From an uncultured Clostridia bacterium (GTDB taxonomy: Bacteria > Bacillota > Clostridia > Peptostreptococcales > Anaerovoracaceae): a stretch of 7,969 nucleotides of DNA. The position numbers were made by a program, and so were the translations under genes. This document shows positions 1 through 7,006 of the stretch, piece by piece; position 1 is the stretch's first letter, and the number at the start of each line of letters is the position of its first letter. The notes under the pieces were generated by a model. The model was not told the origin of the DNA. It saw nothing but the letters and a program-made list of their open reading frames with translations, and did not search any database. The DNA is taken from positions 1 to 7,969 of the forward strand of contig CAKQGQ010000040.1 of assembly GCA_934233735.1 (NCBI GenBank), in the 5' to 3' direction.

Positions 1-237
1 TTTCGAACCCCCGCGACTCAGGCTCGCCTTTTTTTGGCAAGTAGCTGAACTTGCATCTTCCAAAAGATCCACAACAAAAAAGCCTTTCCGCTTTTCAACT
101 TCTTTATATATATTTTACTATATCGCACAAAGTGTTTCAATCGATTTCACCGGATTTTCGATTAATATATTTCTATGAGCAGAGGGGCTGTATCAGCCCC
201 TCTGTTTAATCGATCAAGTTGTTTCTCTGCAACTGTT
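1..237. other. Non-coding left flank with several hairpins
   Basis: I see no convincing reading frame here. Several inverted repeats are visible: AAAAGC at 78-83 with GCTTTT at 90-95, GCAAGT pairing with ACTTGC around 40-57, and the strong hairpin listed separately at 180-204. Bases 1-12, read on the minus strand, end in GGGGG followed by TTCGAAA, which resembles the T-arm of a tRNA. However, no anticodon arm or D-arm precedes it, so I do not call a tRNA. The stretch lies downstream of the recombinase remnant and is AT-rich between about 95 and 180. Confidence 0.5.
180..204. terminator. Perfect 11-bp hairpin downstream of the recombinase remnant
   Basis: CAGAGGGGCTG at 180-190 is the exact reverse complement of CAGCCCCTCTG at 194-204, with a three-base loop (TAT). 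It starts 33 bases after the stop codon of the minus-strand recombinase remnant, the usual place for a terminator. On the minus strand it is not followed by a T-run, and on the plus strand only by TTT, so it is not a textbook intrinsic terminator. The hairpin is seen; its terminator role is inferred from position. Confidence 0.45.
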
Positions 238-867
238 TCACCCTTTCCGTATCGGCATGCGTTTGAGGGTATCCTGCATCTTCTCGCGCATCTGCAGGCC
301 GCCGGTGAAGGTGATCAGGATTTCTTCGGTGGATAGGACTTCGACGCGTTTGAGTAGTTTACGCAGCATTTTGTCGTCGAATTTCATCGGGTGATTTTTC
401 AGCATGTCTGTAATCTGCAGGACTTCCTGCACTTTTTCTTCTTTGCCCTCTCTTGCCGCGTTTTGCTCGATTGCCTTTTGGAGCCTATGCTCCAGTTCGT
501 TTTTTTCTGTGAGCAGTTCCATAATAGCCTTGTCGTCATAGTCCTCGATATTGTCTGCAGTGACGCTGCTGATATTCGCGTCGATTTCGGTATCGATCAA
601 GGCGATGCGCTGCTGCAGGGCTTCGATATCTCCGATGCCGTCATCCCCGCCGATAATGCCCGCGCGGATTTGTTCTTTGATGATACGAAGGACATCGGTA
701 TCCTGTTTTGCAAGCCGCATGACTGGCTGCATAATGGCCGCATGCAGATGGTGTTCTTCGATGGTAGGCGAGCTGCACCGCTCCGGGCCTCCCTGCACAC
801 GGTTGATGCAGCGCCAGACCACTTTGCGCTTGCCGTTGCGATACCAGTAGCCTTTGAACTTTTTCAA
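238..867 (-). pseudogene. C-terminal fragment of a large serine recombinase
   Basis: Large serine recombinases cut and rejoin DNA at att-type sites; they consist of a catalytic resolvase domain, a recombinase domain, a zinc ribbon and a coiled coil. Only the end remains here. Residues 8-35 match the second half of the zinc ribbon (YWYRNGKRKVVWRC, then Cys31 and SPTIEE), with Cys20 and Cys31 present but the first Cys pair absent. Residues about 55-150 are a charged helical coiled-coil region. Residues 161-190 (MKFDDKMLRKLLKRVEV, then ILITFTGGLQ) are the typical C-terminal strand region. The assigned start is TTG without a convincing ribosome binding site, and the frame is open upstream only to a stop at 883-885. 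Family members usually run to about 450-550 residues, so the catalytic serine domain is gone and the product cannot recombine DNA. I am confident about the family; whether anything is translated is unknown. Confidence 0.88.
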
Positions 868-897
868 GCTGAGTAGAATTTTTATAAGTTTACCAAT

Positions 898-952
898 CTC
901 CCCGATGCAGCAAACACCGGGGAGCCGGTCTTGAGGAGATTTCTCCCCTCAA
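898..952. repeat. Two adjacent hairpins between the mazF and recombinase remnants
   Basis: CTCCCCG at 898-904 pairs with CGGGGAG at 918-924 (13-base loop). Immediately beside it, TTGAGGAGA at 931-939 pairs with TCTCCCCTCAA at 942-952, with a two-base bulge. ACCGG at 916-920 can also pair with CCGGT at 925-929, which competes with the first hairpin. No T-run follows on the minus strand. The pair lies between the end of the toxin remnant and the truncated start of the recombinase remnant, so it could be a junction scar, a weak terminator or a recombination site. The function is not determined. Confidence 0.45.
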
Positions 953-1014
953 AATATATAATAAATATTAGGAGTGGGCTGTTTGATTTGCCGATTTCCT
1001 TCATATAAATTCCG

Positions 1015-1290
1015 TCATATGTACTTCCTGCTGTTTTTCTTCCGCGCAGTTCCCGGTGGTATCAGTCCGATGCTGAGTTTGAGTGCATGGTCGATGCTCT
1101 GCATCTGCTGACTGCTTATGCTGCCAAGATAGCCTTTGAGCCTGCACTTGTCGATGGTACGGATTTGCTCCAGAAGCAATGTGGAATCGGTGCGCAGCAT
1201 ATAGGCGGATATCGGCATATGTACCGGCAAAGCTTTTTTCGTCTGCTTTGCGGTAACAGCTGCGACGATGGTCGTCGGGCTAAAACACAA
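1015..1290 (-). pseudogene. mazF: N-terminally truncated MazF/PemK-type toxin remnant
   Basis: MazF toxins are sequence-specific mRNA endoribonucleases of about 115 residues, normally encoded just after a small antitoxin gene. The 91-residue frame begins in the middle of the fold: residues 3-13 (FSPTTIVAAVT), 36-47 (STLLLEQIRTID) and 65-76 (SIDHALKLSIGL) match the conserved core and C-terminal helix of Bacillus/Clostridium MazF. Roughly the first 35-40 residues are absent, including the RPVVIIQN strand and the catalytic arginine before it. The frame starts at TTG and an in-frame stop lies at 1303-1305, so no intact start exists. About 15 extra residues, rich in Lys and Arg, follow the usual end. 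No antitoxin gene is visible upstream. It has the same orientation as the recombinase remnant and probably belonged to the same mobile element. It is almost certainly non-functional. Confidence 0.8.
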
Positions 1291-1479
1291 AGCAAAGCTA
1301 CTTTAGAATGAAAGGAGGCGCGCGAGCGCATCGATTAAAATAGCCAATCAAAACGTTCGAATTCCATTTACTGCTTCCGTCAATTGGCCTGAGAATTTTC
1401 TCTATTGTAAATGCAGGGGTTTATCACCCACTACTGTTTGCGCTTACAAACAGCTGTATTTTCTGCGTTATTGTCTGTC
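1291..1479. other. Remnant stretch without an intact gene
   Basis: No complete gene is supported between the mazF remnant and the small frame at 1480-1680. On the minus strand, ATG at 1481-1483, behind an AAGGAAGG-like sequence, opens a 19-codon frame (MRQTITQKIQLFVSANSSG) that ends in consecutive TGA and TAA codons at 1421-1426. The same frame then stays open for 40 codons to TAG at 1298-1300 and reads like protein (for example EKILRPIDGSSKWN). Inverted repeats are present: CTGTTTG at 1434-1440 with CAAACAG at 1447-1453, and GAGAA with TTCTC at 1391-1402. This looks like decayed coding DNA of unknown identity. Confidence 0.4.
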
Positions 1480-1680
1480 TCATAGGTTCCTTCCTTTTTG
1501 CATCTGCACACTTTCCTTTGCAGATGCACTTTCTATGTTTTCTTCCAAAAACGAGGAAACTGCAAAGTTTACACCCACTCTGCAGTTCCCATATACATCA
1601 ATTTCTGTTCCTGAAATCACTGATGTCCTGTGATGTTGTTGTGTGTCCGGGTATTCCGGCTGGCCGGAGCCTGCCTGCAC
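1480..1680 (-). pseudogene. Unrecognised small frame, probable element remnant
   Basis: This is a 66-codon minus-strand frame that I do not recognise. Residues 22-56 (for example TEIDVYGNCRVGVNFAVSSF, then LEENIESASAKE) look protein-like, while the first 20 residues are Gln/Pro/His-rich and overlap the GC-rich hairpins just after the upstream stop codon. The GTG start has no ribosome binding site, so the true 5' end is probably missing. Its TGA stop (1480-1482) overlaps the ATG of the next 19-codon frame in an ATGA arrangement, with AAGGAAGG just before it, which would suit translational coupling. Together with the mazF and recombinase remnants it may be part of one decayed element. It could also be a chance open frame. 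Confidence 0.27.
1500..1527. repeat. Inverted repeat GCATCTGC/GCAGATGC
   Basis: GCATCTGC at 1500-1507 is an exact reverse complement of GCAGATGC at 1520-1527, with a 12-base loop. It lies inside the small unrecognised frame and just upstream of the AAGGAAGG sequence and the ATG at 1481-1483 on the minus strand, so on an RNA it would fold directly ahead of that start. No T-run follows. Confidence 0.4.
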
Positions 1681-1694
1681 CCGCCTGTGCGGGT
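1655..1694. terminator. GC-rich hairpins immediately after the giant gene's stop
   Basis: ACCCGC at 1679-1684 pairs with GCGGGT at 1689-1694 (loop CTGT). The hairpin starts one base after the TAG stop (1696-1698) of the minus-strand giant secreted-protein gene. A second inverted repeat, TCCGGC at 1655-1660 with GCCGGA at 1663-1668, follows directly. Position and stability suit transcription termination or 3'-end protection, but there is no T-run on the minus strand, so an intrinsic terminator is not proven. Confidence 0.4.
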
Positions 1695-1695
1695 C

Positions 1696-4600
1696 CTATT
1701 TCCCTTTTGCCCAGGTTCTGCTCGCGTATTTGCACTGCTTGAGTGCGGTCTTCGCGATGAGCTTGCCGTTTTCGTCGTAAACTCTGACCTGAACCTTGTA
1801 GAAGTATTTCATTCCCTTCTTGCCACTTGTGTTGGTGTAAGAAGCGGTCTTTTTCGCGACGGCTGCCTTGTAGCCTGCCGCCTTCTTCGTTGAGCGATAG
1901 AAGCGGTATTTTACCGTATAGCCCGCGTCTTTGAGCTCTTTGATGATCGCCTTATCCTGCTTATCGAGGCTGACGGTGACTTTGACATTCTTCTTCGCGG
2001 TCTTCGCGGAGCGGGCAACCGGCGTCAGCTTCGCGGTCAGCGCCTTGGCGTCAACCTGCGGCTCTTCGACTTCCAGTCCCAGTTCTTCCGCGTCAACGAG
2101 CGCGAAAGTCGAGAAATGCGGCGTCGTAAATTCGTAGAATTTCTTACCGCTGATGCTCAAGGTTCTGCCTGCCAGCTGCTCGATCTTCGCGTCATCGGCA
2201 AGGTAAATTGCCGCGACCTTCTTATCTGCCAGCTTCGCAGGAATCTCCACGCGAACCGTCGCCTTACCCTTGTTGAATTCCGAGATGATCTTATCTCCGG
2301 ACTTCACAAGCAGTCTGAAGATGTCGCCATTTGTGCCGGCAGCCTTCTTCTGCGCTTCGGTCGGTTTCGTCACCTTCGCGATTTCGATAACGATCGTGCT
2401 GCCCTTCACCTCGCTGATGATCGCCTTGAGCGCTTCTTGATCGAAGCTGACTCTGCCGTTTGCGGTATTGAGGGTCAGGCTCGCGTTTGTCTTATCGCTG
2501 ATGTTCTTTACAAACGAAGTTTCCAGCTGCAGCTGTACATTCTCCGCGCCCTTCGTGTCGGAAGCCGCGACTTCGAGCACGATCTCCGCGGACTTGTTCT
2601 CCGCAGCCTGTTTGAGAATCTCGCTTTGGTTCTCTGTCTTGACGGTCGCTGCCGCGGTCGTGCCGCTGACCTTGACCTCGGTTGGAGATGTGGTTGTTGC
2701 AGAGCCTGAAGTACCGGAGGTGGCGACGTCTTTAGTTTCCTCAATGACAGGGCTTCCGCCTCCAGTGCCGCCGATACTATCAGGAGCCTTGAGCCATTCG
2801 TTATGGAATTTTCCTGTACCAAGCTGCGGCCATTTTTCTCCACCCATTTTTGCCCAGTCCGCGACCTCATAACGATAATCATTTACATAATGGAATACTA
2901 TTTCTGCGTTATTCAACAATTTTTGAACTTTGATTCCATCTGTGTGATCACCATTCATGGTATACATCCAACCGGAATACTTTCCGTTCGTGAACTCGGA
3001 AAGTTCATATCCGCCGAATTGTGATGGTGCCCAAATTGAGGATACATACCCTCCAGCGCCACCCTTTTCTTTCATTCCGGTGTCTTTCATAGCTTTAGCG
3101 AACAGATCATATACGGTGCTTCCTTCCGGCAATGTATAGCTTCGGGTTGGAATCCATGTTACATATTCTGCACCTTTGTAGCCACTTTTTTCTTCGGAAG
3201 AAAGGTCAACATCACCCTTTGACTGAGTCGCTCCAATCAAGCGGAAAGAGACCGTAATTTTCTTTTCAGGATCGAGCGGCTTCGGATTGTTTTCTTTCCA
3301 TTTTGCGACTAGATTTACCTCTTCCGGCATACCCTCTTCATACTTTGTATACTTCTGCTGTCCGCCATACCAACCCATGAAAGTGCATCCGTCTTTTGTC
3401 GGGATTGGCAACTCCCTAACGCTGCTGTCTTTGTCAAAATACAATATTTCTTTTTCGTAGTCGTAAATTTGTCCGCCTGCAGCATCCAGACTTACCGCTG
3501 TGATGACATTTTCCGCACTTTTGTTATCATCGATAATTTTAAAATAATAAATGACCGGTTCTTTCTCATCTTCTTGAATTATAATTCTGACCACTCCATG
3601 AGCAGCTACCTTAAAGTTAGCGGTATTTCCTCTGATACTGTTAATATAGATATTTGCATTATCTGAAGCCTTGACTTGCACATCAAAGGCTCCGCTTACA
3701 CTTGCATCATATTCATACTTTCCGGATTCAAGTTGAATATCTGTCCCATCAAAGGTAACCTTTTCTGCATCTGCAGTTTTTCCAACGCTGCTATCATTCG
3801 CTTTTGCTATCCTTACCATATTTACTTCGGTCGATTTCTCTCCGATTGCACCGTTTTCAATAAAGCATGCAGACTGTACTTTTATATAATGGATTCCGTT
3901 TTCGAATGTAACAGGCTGACCTTTTGCATCAACAGCCCAGGCAAGATCAAATCCATCGGTTCTTCCTAAGGTCAGTTTTTTTTCAAATCCTGTATATGGG
4001 TTCGAAGCAACATTCGTTTCAGTCACAAGACCGCAATCCGTATAGCCAAAAGCAGGAAAAACGGGTAAGGTATTTCCGTATTCGTTAACACCATCTGCCG
4101 TTTTTATATATGTAGAACCAAGTGTCATCGATTGTCTCGTTTGGTCGTTCCAAGGAAATAACGGATACCAATATTCCATTGGATATCCTGTCTTGGACTC
4201 ACCTGAACTGCCAAAATTATCTTTCCATGTGCACCCATTTCCCGCTGGTTCGTAAGTAATCTTGTAGTCCCATACCGCTGTATCATCATAATGCAACGAT
4301 CCAGCTAAAGTATACCAGTTTTCACCGTCCTCTGAAACCAGTATATTCCCCGGTTCTGCAAAGTCTTCATTCGGACTTGAGGAATTGCCATAAACAATAA
4401 AGTCAATGCCATAAGGATTGTTTGGGTTGTCTGTAATTGCATTTTCATAATAATATGTAATGTATCCGCCGTAATTCCCTAACGAAGCTTCCGGATACCT
4501 GGGATAGGTTAATCCAACGCCCATTTCCCCTCGCAAGGTTGCAACGGCCTTCTCTGTTACACCGTAAGCTCCAAGCGCCGGAGCTCCACCATTTGTAAAC

Positions 4601-5931
4601 TGCGAATTTACACATATATAGTCTGTAACAGCATTCGGAAGACCCGTTAATTTCTGTTGATAGCAAGTAACAGTATAAACCGCTTCTTGTCCATCCTCAT
4701 TTTTCAATGTAAGGATATTCTTGCTTCCATCTATTGATGTATTTAAGTGAAGTAAATATGTTCCACTTTCCGAAAAGGTTTGAATTTGACCATTCAAACT
4801 AACAGCTGTGCAGTTTTTAGCATGAATCTTAAGCTGTATTTCCTCTTTGCCATATGGTGTTACGATAGCTCCATCCCGTTTTGAATCTGCGTAAATGTCG
4901 CTTTCAAACATCCATTGTCCATTTCCCTTTTCAAGTTCACACTTTACAATGTTAGGCTTTTGCCCTGCTTTATAAAAATTAAGCGTAACACTCCCCTTTA
5001 CGGTCAATGTTGGGGCAACATGATAATAGATCGGAACCGTTGCGCTCCCGTTTTTTAACTCTACGGTTAAAGTTCTCAAGTTTTTATCACTCTTAGCAAA
5101 TGCCTGAATATTTGTAGTGGCTAATTTATCAAATTCCGCTTTGTCCGTTGTTATGACTGGGAACCCGTTTCCTTGATTCGCATTTTCACTGCTTATGTTT
5201 GTTGCGTTAAATTTTAGCTGTATTGCTGCATTATCGCCAACCTTTGAAGATAGTTTAATGTTATACACTTCATCTACATTGGCATCATTTGACACCTTTT
5301 GGACGTTTAAGATGCCTGCGTTGTTAATTTCGATACTGCTAAATTTAAATTTTTCTTTAAAGGTTTTATTAATTTCTATTGTTTTTGTATTTTGTTCTGC
5401 ATTTTCTTCTTCGCTAAAGTTTAATGTAACGCTCCCCTTCACCGCTAATGTCGGGGCAACATGATAATATATCGACGCTGTCGCACTTCCATTTTTTAGC
5501 TCTACAGTCAAAGCTCTCAAGTTTTTATCACTCTTAGCAAATGCCTGAATATTTGTAGTGGCTAATTTGTCAAATTCTGCCTTGTCCGTTGTTATGACCG
5601 GAAATCCACTCCCTTGATTCACATTTTCACTGCTTGTGTTCGTTGCATCAAAAATCAGCTGTACAACGACACTGTCTGTGTTGCCTTTTTCCAGTTTTAT
5701 ATTGTATGATTTATCAATTTCTGTACTATTTTCACTTTCCTCAATACTAACAACCTTTGCATCTTGTATGTCTATTTTTTTAAAGCTGAACTTATTGTTC
5801 GCAAATGTTTTTTCTATCAATATTTCAGTTTTTGTAGTATCTTCTACGGCAAATACCGGCATGATAAATAAACTGCAAACCAATGAAACAGCTAAAAGTA
5901 TCGCAATATATTTTCTAATCCGCCCTTTCAT
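1696..5931 (-). CDS. Giant secreted multidomain surface protein with DUF4430 domain
   Basis: A 1411-residue exported protein, probably held at the cell surface, for binding or adhesion. Residues 1-29 form a signal peptide (basic start, hydrophobic core, cleavage near FA). Two tandem repeats follow (about 35-175 and 182-322), nearly identical over residues 109-152 and 256-299. Residues 328-425 and 722-800 look like cadherin-like or Ig-like beta sandwiches. Residues 430-712 form a cell-surface domain with GIDFIVYGN and EPGNILVSEDGENWYTLAGS. Residues 812-880 are a Listeria-Bacteroides repeat (FMGWY, AKWKE). Residues 890-1028 are DUF4430, related to the transcobalamin C-terminal domain, with SGWMYTMNG. 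A Gly/Ser/Thr linker (1051-1090), a domain ending in HFSTFALV, and a basic Fn3-like C-terminal module (1294-1411) complete it. No LPXTG or SLH motif is seen. The ATG has a weak, distant AAAGGA site. Residues from about 1055 on are encoded by much more GC-rich DNA than the rest. The ligand is unknown. Confidence 0.95.
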   Translation of the reverse strand: MKGRIRKYIAILLAVSLVCSLFIMPVFAVEDTTKTEILIEKTFANNKFSFKKIDIQDAKVVSIEESENSTEIDKSYNIKLEKGNTDSVVVQLIFDATNTSSENVNQGSGFPVITTDKAEFDKLATTNIQAFAKSDKNLRALTVELKNGSATASIYYHVAPTLAVKGSVTLNFSEEENAEQNTKTIEINKTFKEKFKFSSIEINNAGILNVQKVSNDANVDEVYNIKLSSKVGDNAAIQLKFNATNISSENANQGNGFPVITTDKAEFDKLATTNIQAFAKSDKNLRTLTVELKNGSATVPIYYHVAPTLTVKGSVTLNFYKAGQKPNIVKCELEKGNGQWMFESDIYADSKRDGAIVTPYGKEEIQLKIHAKNCTAVSLNGQIQTFSESGTYLLHLNTSIDGSKNILTLKNEDGQEAVYTVTCYQQKLTGLPNAVTDYICVNSQFTNGGAPALGAYGVTEKAVATLRGEMGVGLTYPRYPEASLGNYGGYITYYYENAITDNPNNPYGIDFIVYGNSSSPNEDFAEPGNILVSEDGENWYTLAGSLHYDDTAVWDYKITYEPAGNGCTWKDNFGSSGESKTGYPMEYWYPLFPWNDQTRQSMTLGSTYIKTADGVNEYGNTLPVFPAFGYTDCGLVTETNVASNPYTGFEKKLTLGRTDGFDLAWAVDAKGQPVTFENGIHYIKVQSACFIENGAIGEKSTEVNMVRIAKANDSSVGKTADAEKVTFDGTDIQLESGKYEYDASVSGAFDVQVKASDNANIYINSIRGNTANFKVAAHGVVRIIIQEDEKEPVIYYFKIIDDNKSAENVITAVSLDAAGGQIYDYEKEILYFDKDSSVRELPIPTKDGCTFMGWYGGQQKYTKYEEGMPEEVNLVAKWKENNPKPLDPEKKITVSFRLIGATQSKGDVDLSSEEKSGYKGAEYVTWIPTRSYTLPEGSTVYDLFAKAMKDTGMKEKGGAGGYVSSIWAPSQFGGYELSEFTNGKYSGWMYTMNGDHTDGIKVQKLLNNAEIVFHYVNDYRYEVADWAKMGGEKWPQLGTGKFHNEWLKAPDSIGGTGGGSPVIEETKDVATSGTSGSATTTSPTEVKVSGTTAAATVKTENQSEILKQAAENKSAEIVLEVAASDTKGAENVQLQLETSFVKNISDKTNASLTLNTANGRVSFDQEALKAIISEVKGSTIVIEIAKVTKPTEAQKKAAGTNGDIFRLLVKSGDKIISEFNKGKATVRVEIPAKLADKKVAAIYLADDAKIEQLAGRTLSISGKKFYEFTTPHFSTFALVDAEELGLEVEEPQVDAKALTAKLTPVARSAKTAKKNVKVTVSLDKQDKAIIKELKDAGYTVKYRFYRSTKKAAGYKAAVAKKTASYTNTSGKKGMKYFYKVQVRVYDENGKLIAKTALKQCKYASRTWAKGK
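5075..5568 (-). repeat. Internal tandem repeat with a 53-base identical core
   Basis: Within the giant gene, bases 5075-5127 and 5516-5568 are identical over 53 bases, at a distance of 441 bases (147 codons). Both encode the stretch around ATTNIQAFAKSDKNLR. Similarity continues more weakly on both sides, covering two protein repeats of about 140 residues whose first halves have diverged strongly. Identity at synonymous positions in the core points to recent duplication or ongoing gene conversion. Confidence 0.9.
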
Positions 5932-6024
5932 TTTTCAAATAATTCCTTTCCAAATTATGAAGAAGAAGAGACTATCTCCACTGAAAGTTTTTAGGCTGAT
6001 AGCCCCTCCACATCTTATGTTAAG
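5932..6024 (-). promoter_or_regulatory. Short gap between the DUF4430 genes, with weak RBS
   Basis: The 93 bases between the two secreted-protein genes hold only short hairpins (GGCT with AGCC, GAGA with TCTC) and no convincing terminator. I found no clear promoter, so co-transcription is likely. The site for the downstream ATG is GAAAGGA (5944-5950 on the plus coordinates) with a spacer of about 12 bases. This is weaker and further away than the AGGAGG of the upstream gene and suggests lower translation of the giant protein. Confidence 0.5.
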
Positions 6025-6993
6025 CTACAATTTTTCGTATACCATGGTAGTATTTAAGATCCTCCATGTAACATCTTCATAATCTGCGCCCATTCCTTCA
6101 ACATCTTTAAATGATGTTGAATTAACTTTGATGTAATATTTTGCGCCTGACGTTAATGCAATTCCCGAAATCGTTCCGGCTCCATTCGAATTAATGATTC
6201 CAGTTCCTATTACGCCGCCTTGTACATCATAAACTGTTGCTGTTAATTGTCCTGCCGGCGAATAATTGGAAAAATCTGTAATGTTCCAGTACCCACTATT
6301 TGCAAACCAACTATATGATTCCTTCAGCTGAATATCTAAAGCTCCATTGTTATATGTAGAATCTGCAGTAATATAATGCGTGCTGTAATAGGATGTCTGT
6401 GTTTCATTGTATGGATAATCCCAATAAAAATGGATTACATCTCCATCATAAATGGGGGTATCTGAAATATCAGTTCCTTTTGGCCCATAGGCTACTGAAG
6501 CACCACCATTTAGAGTTGAAATTGGGAGCTTACCATTGACTCTAAACATCCACCCATCCAATTCATACCTCGGGTCATCAATAGGCAGCACCGGATCATA
6601 AATCTTGTTCTCTTTTGAAATGCTCTTAATATATTTATCGGTGGTACTCAAGGCTGCTCCGTCTTCATTCAAGCAAGTAATGCCTGCTGAAGAACTATTA
6701 ACAGCTAAAACTGCATCACGCACAGTAAATCCTTCATTACTATCACTTTTTGATGTTACCTGAACATTAATAACATCCGAAATATGACTGGTATCATTTT
6801 CACTATATTGTCTGCTTTCAAAGACAACTTTTACAGTCACTGGATCGGTTGACATGTTTTTTGCAACACCGCCGTTTCCACCAATTAGATAATGCCCATT
6901 GCCTGTTGCTGCGAACGCTGTCGCTGTCATGGCGAATACCATCACCAGTGCAAGGACTATGGCAAGTCCCTTTTTCATTGTGCTTTTATTCAT
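6025..6993 (-). CDS. Small secreted DUF4430 protein
   Basis: This encodes a 322-residue exported protein. I place the start at the ATG at 6993 because AGGAGG lies seven bases before it and because this start gives a clean signal peptide: MNKSTMKK, a hydrophobic core, then AFA at about residues 26-28. An in-frame start further upstream would add 13 residues ahead of the signal peptide and ignore the ribosome binding site. Residues about 50-195 form a DUF4430 domain (GFTVRDAVLAV, YELDGWMFRVNG, DGDVIHFYWDYPY), the same family as residues 890-1028 of the giant protein encoded next. Residues about 205-320 are a Tyr/Ser/Asn-rich all-beta region of unknown family. There is no membrane anchor, LPXTG or SLH motif, so the product is probably released or held by a partner. 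DUF4430 resembles the C-terminal domain of transcobalamin; a corrinoid ligand is possible but unproven. The signal-peptide DNA is GC-rich, whereas the rest is AT-rich. Confidence 0.95.
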   Translation of the reverse strand: MNKSTMKKGLAIVLALVMVFAMTATAFAATGNGHYLIGGNGGVAKNMSTDPVTVKVVFESRQYSENDTSHISDVINVQVTSKSDSNEGFTVRDAVLAVNSSSAGITCLNEDGAALSTTDKYIKSISKENKIYDPVLPIDDPRYELDGWMFRVNGKLPISTLNGGASVAYGPKGTDISDTPIYDGDVIHFYWDYPYNETQTSYYSTHYITADSTYNNGALDIQLKESYSWFANSGYWNITDFSNYSPAGQLTATVYDVQGGVIGTGIINSNGAGTISGIALTSGAKYYIKVNSTSFKDVEGMGADYEDVTWRILNTTMVYEKL

Positions 6994-7006
6994 GTTGTTA
7001 CCTCCT
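6994..7006 (-). promoter_or_regulatory. Strong RBS of the small DUF4430 gene
   Basis: On the minus strand AGGAGG (plus coordinates 7001-7006) precedes ATG by seven bases (TAACAAC). This near-perfect Shine-Dalgarno site fixes the start at 6993. Confidence 0.92.

Noticed and set aside
1..75. tRNA or tmRNA gene
   Set aside because: Only a T-arm-like end is visible. There is no anticodon arm, D-arm or tag-coding frame, and on the plus strand the base before the loop is T, not the conserved G.
391..876. Plus-strand open frame opposite the recombinase remnant
   Set aside because: The opposite strand gives an unmistakable recombinase zinc-ribbon and coiled-coil sequence.
1696..2100. Sortase (LPXTG) or SLH-type anchoring of the giant protein
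   Set aside because: No LPXTG-like motif followed by a hydrophobic segment and no SLH repeats are present. The protein ends in a basic Fn3-like module, so any attachment would be by another route.
2116..2709. Plus-strand open frame of 197 codons inside the giant gene
   Set aside because: It is antisense to the GC-rich C-terminal part of a clearly coding gene, has no ribosome binding site of note and shows no recognisable domain.
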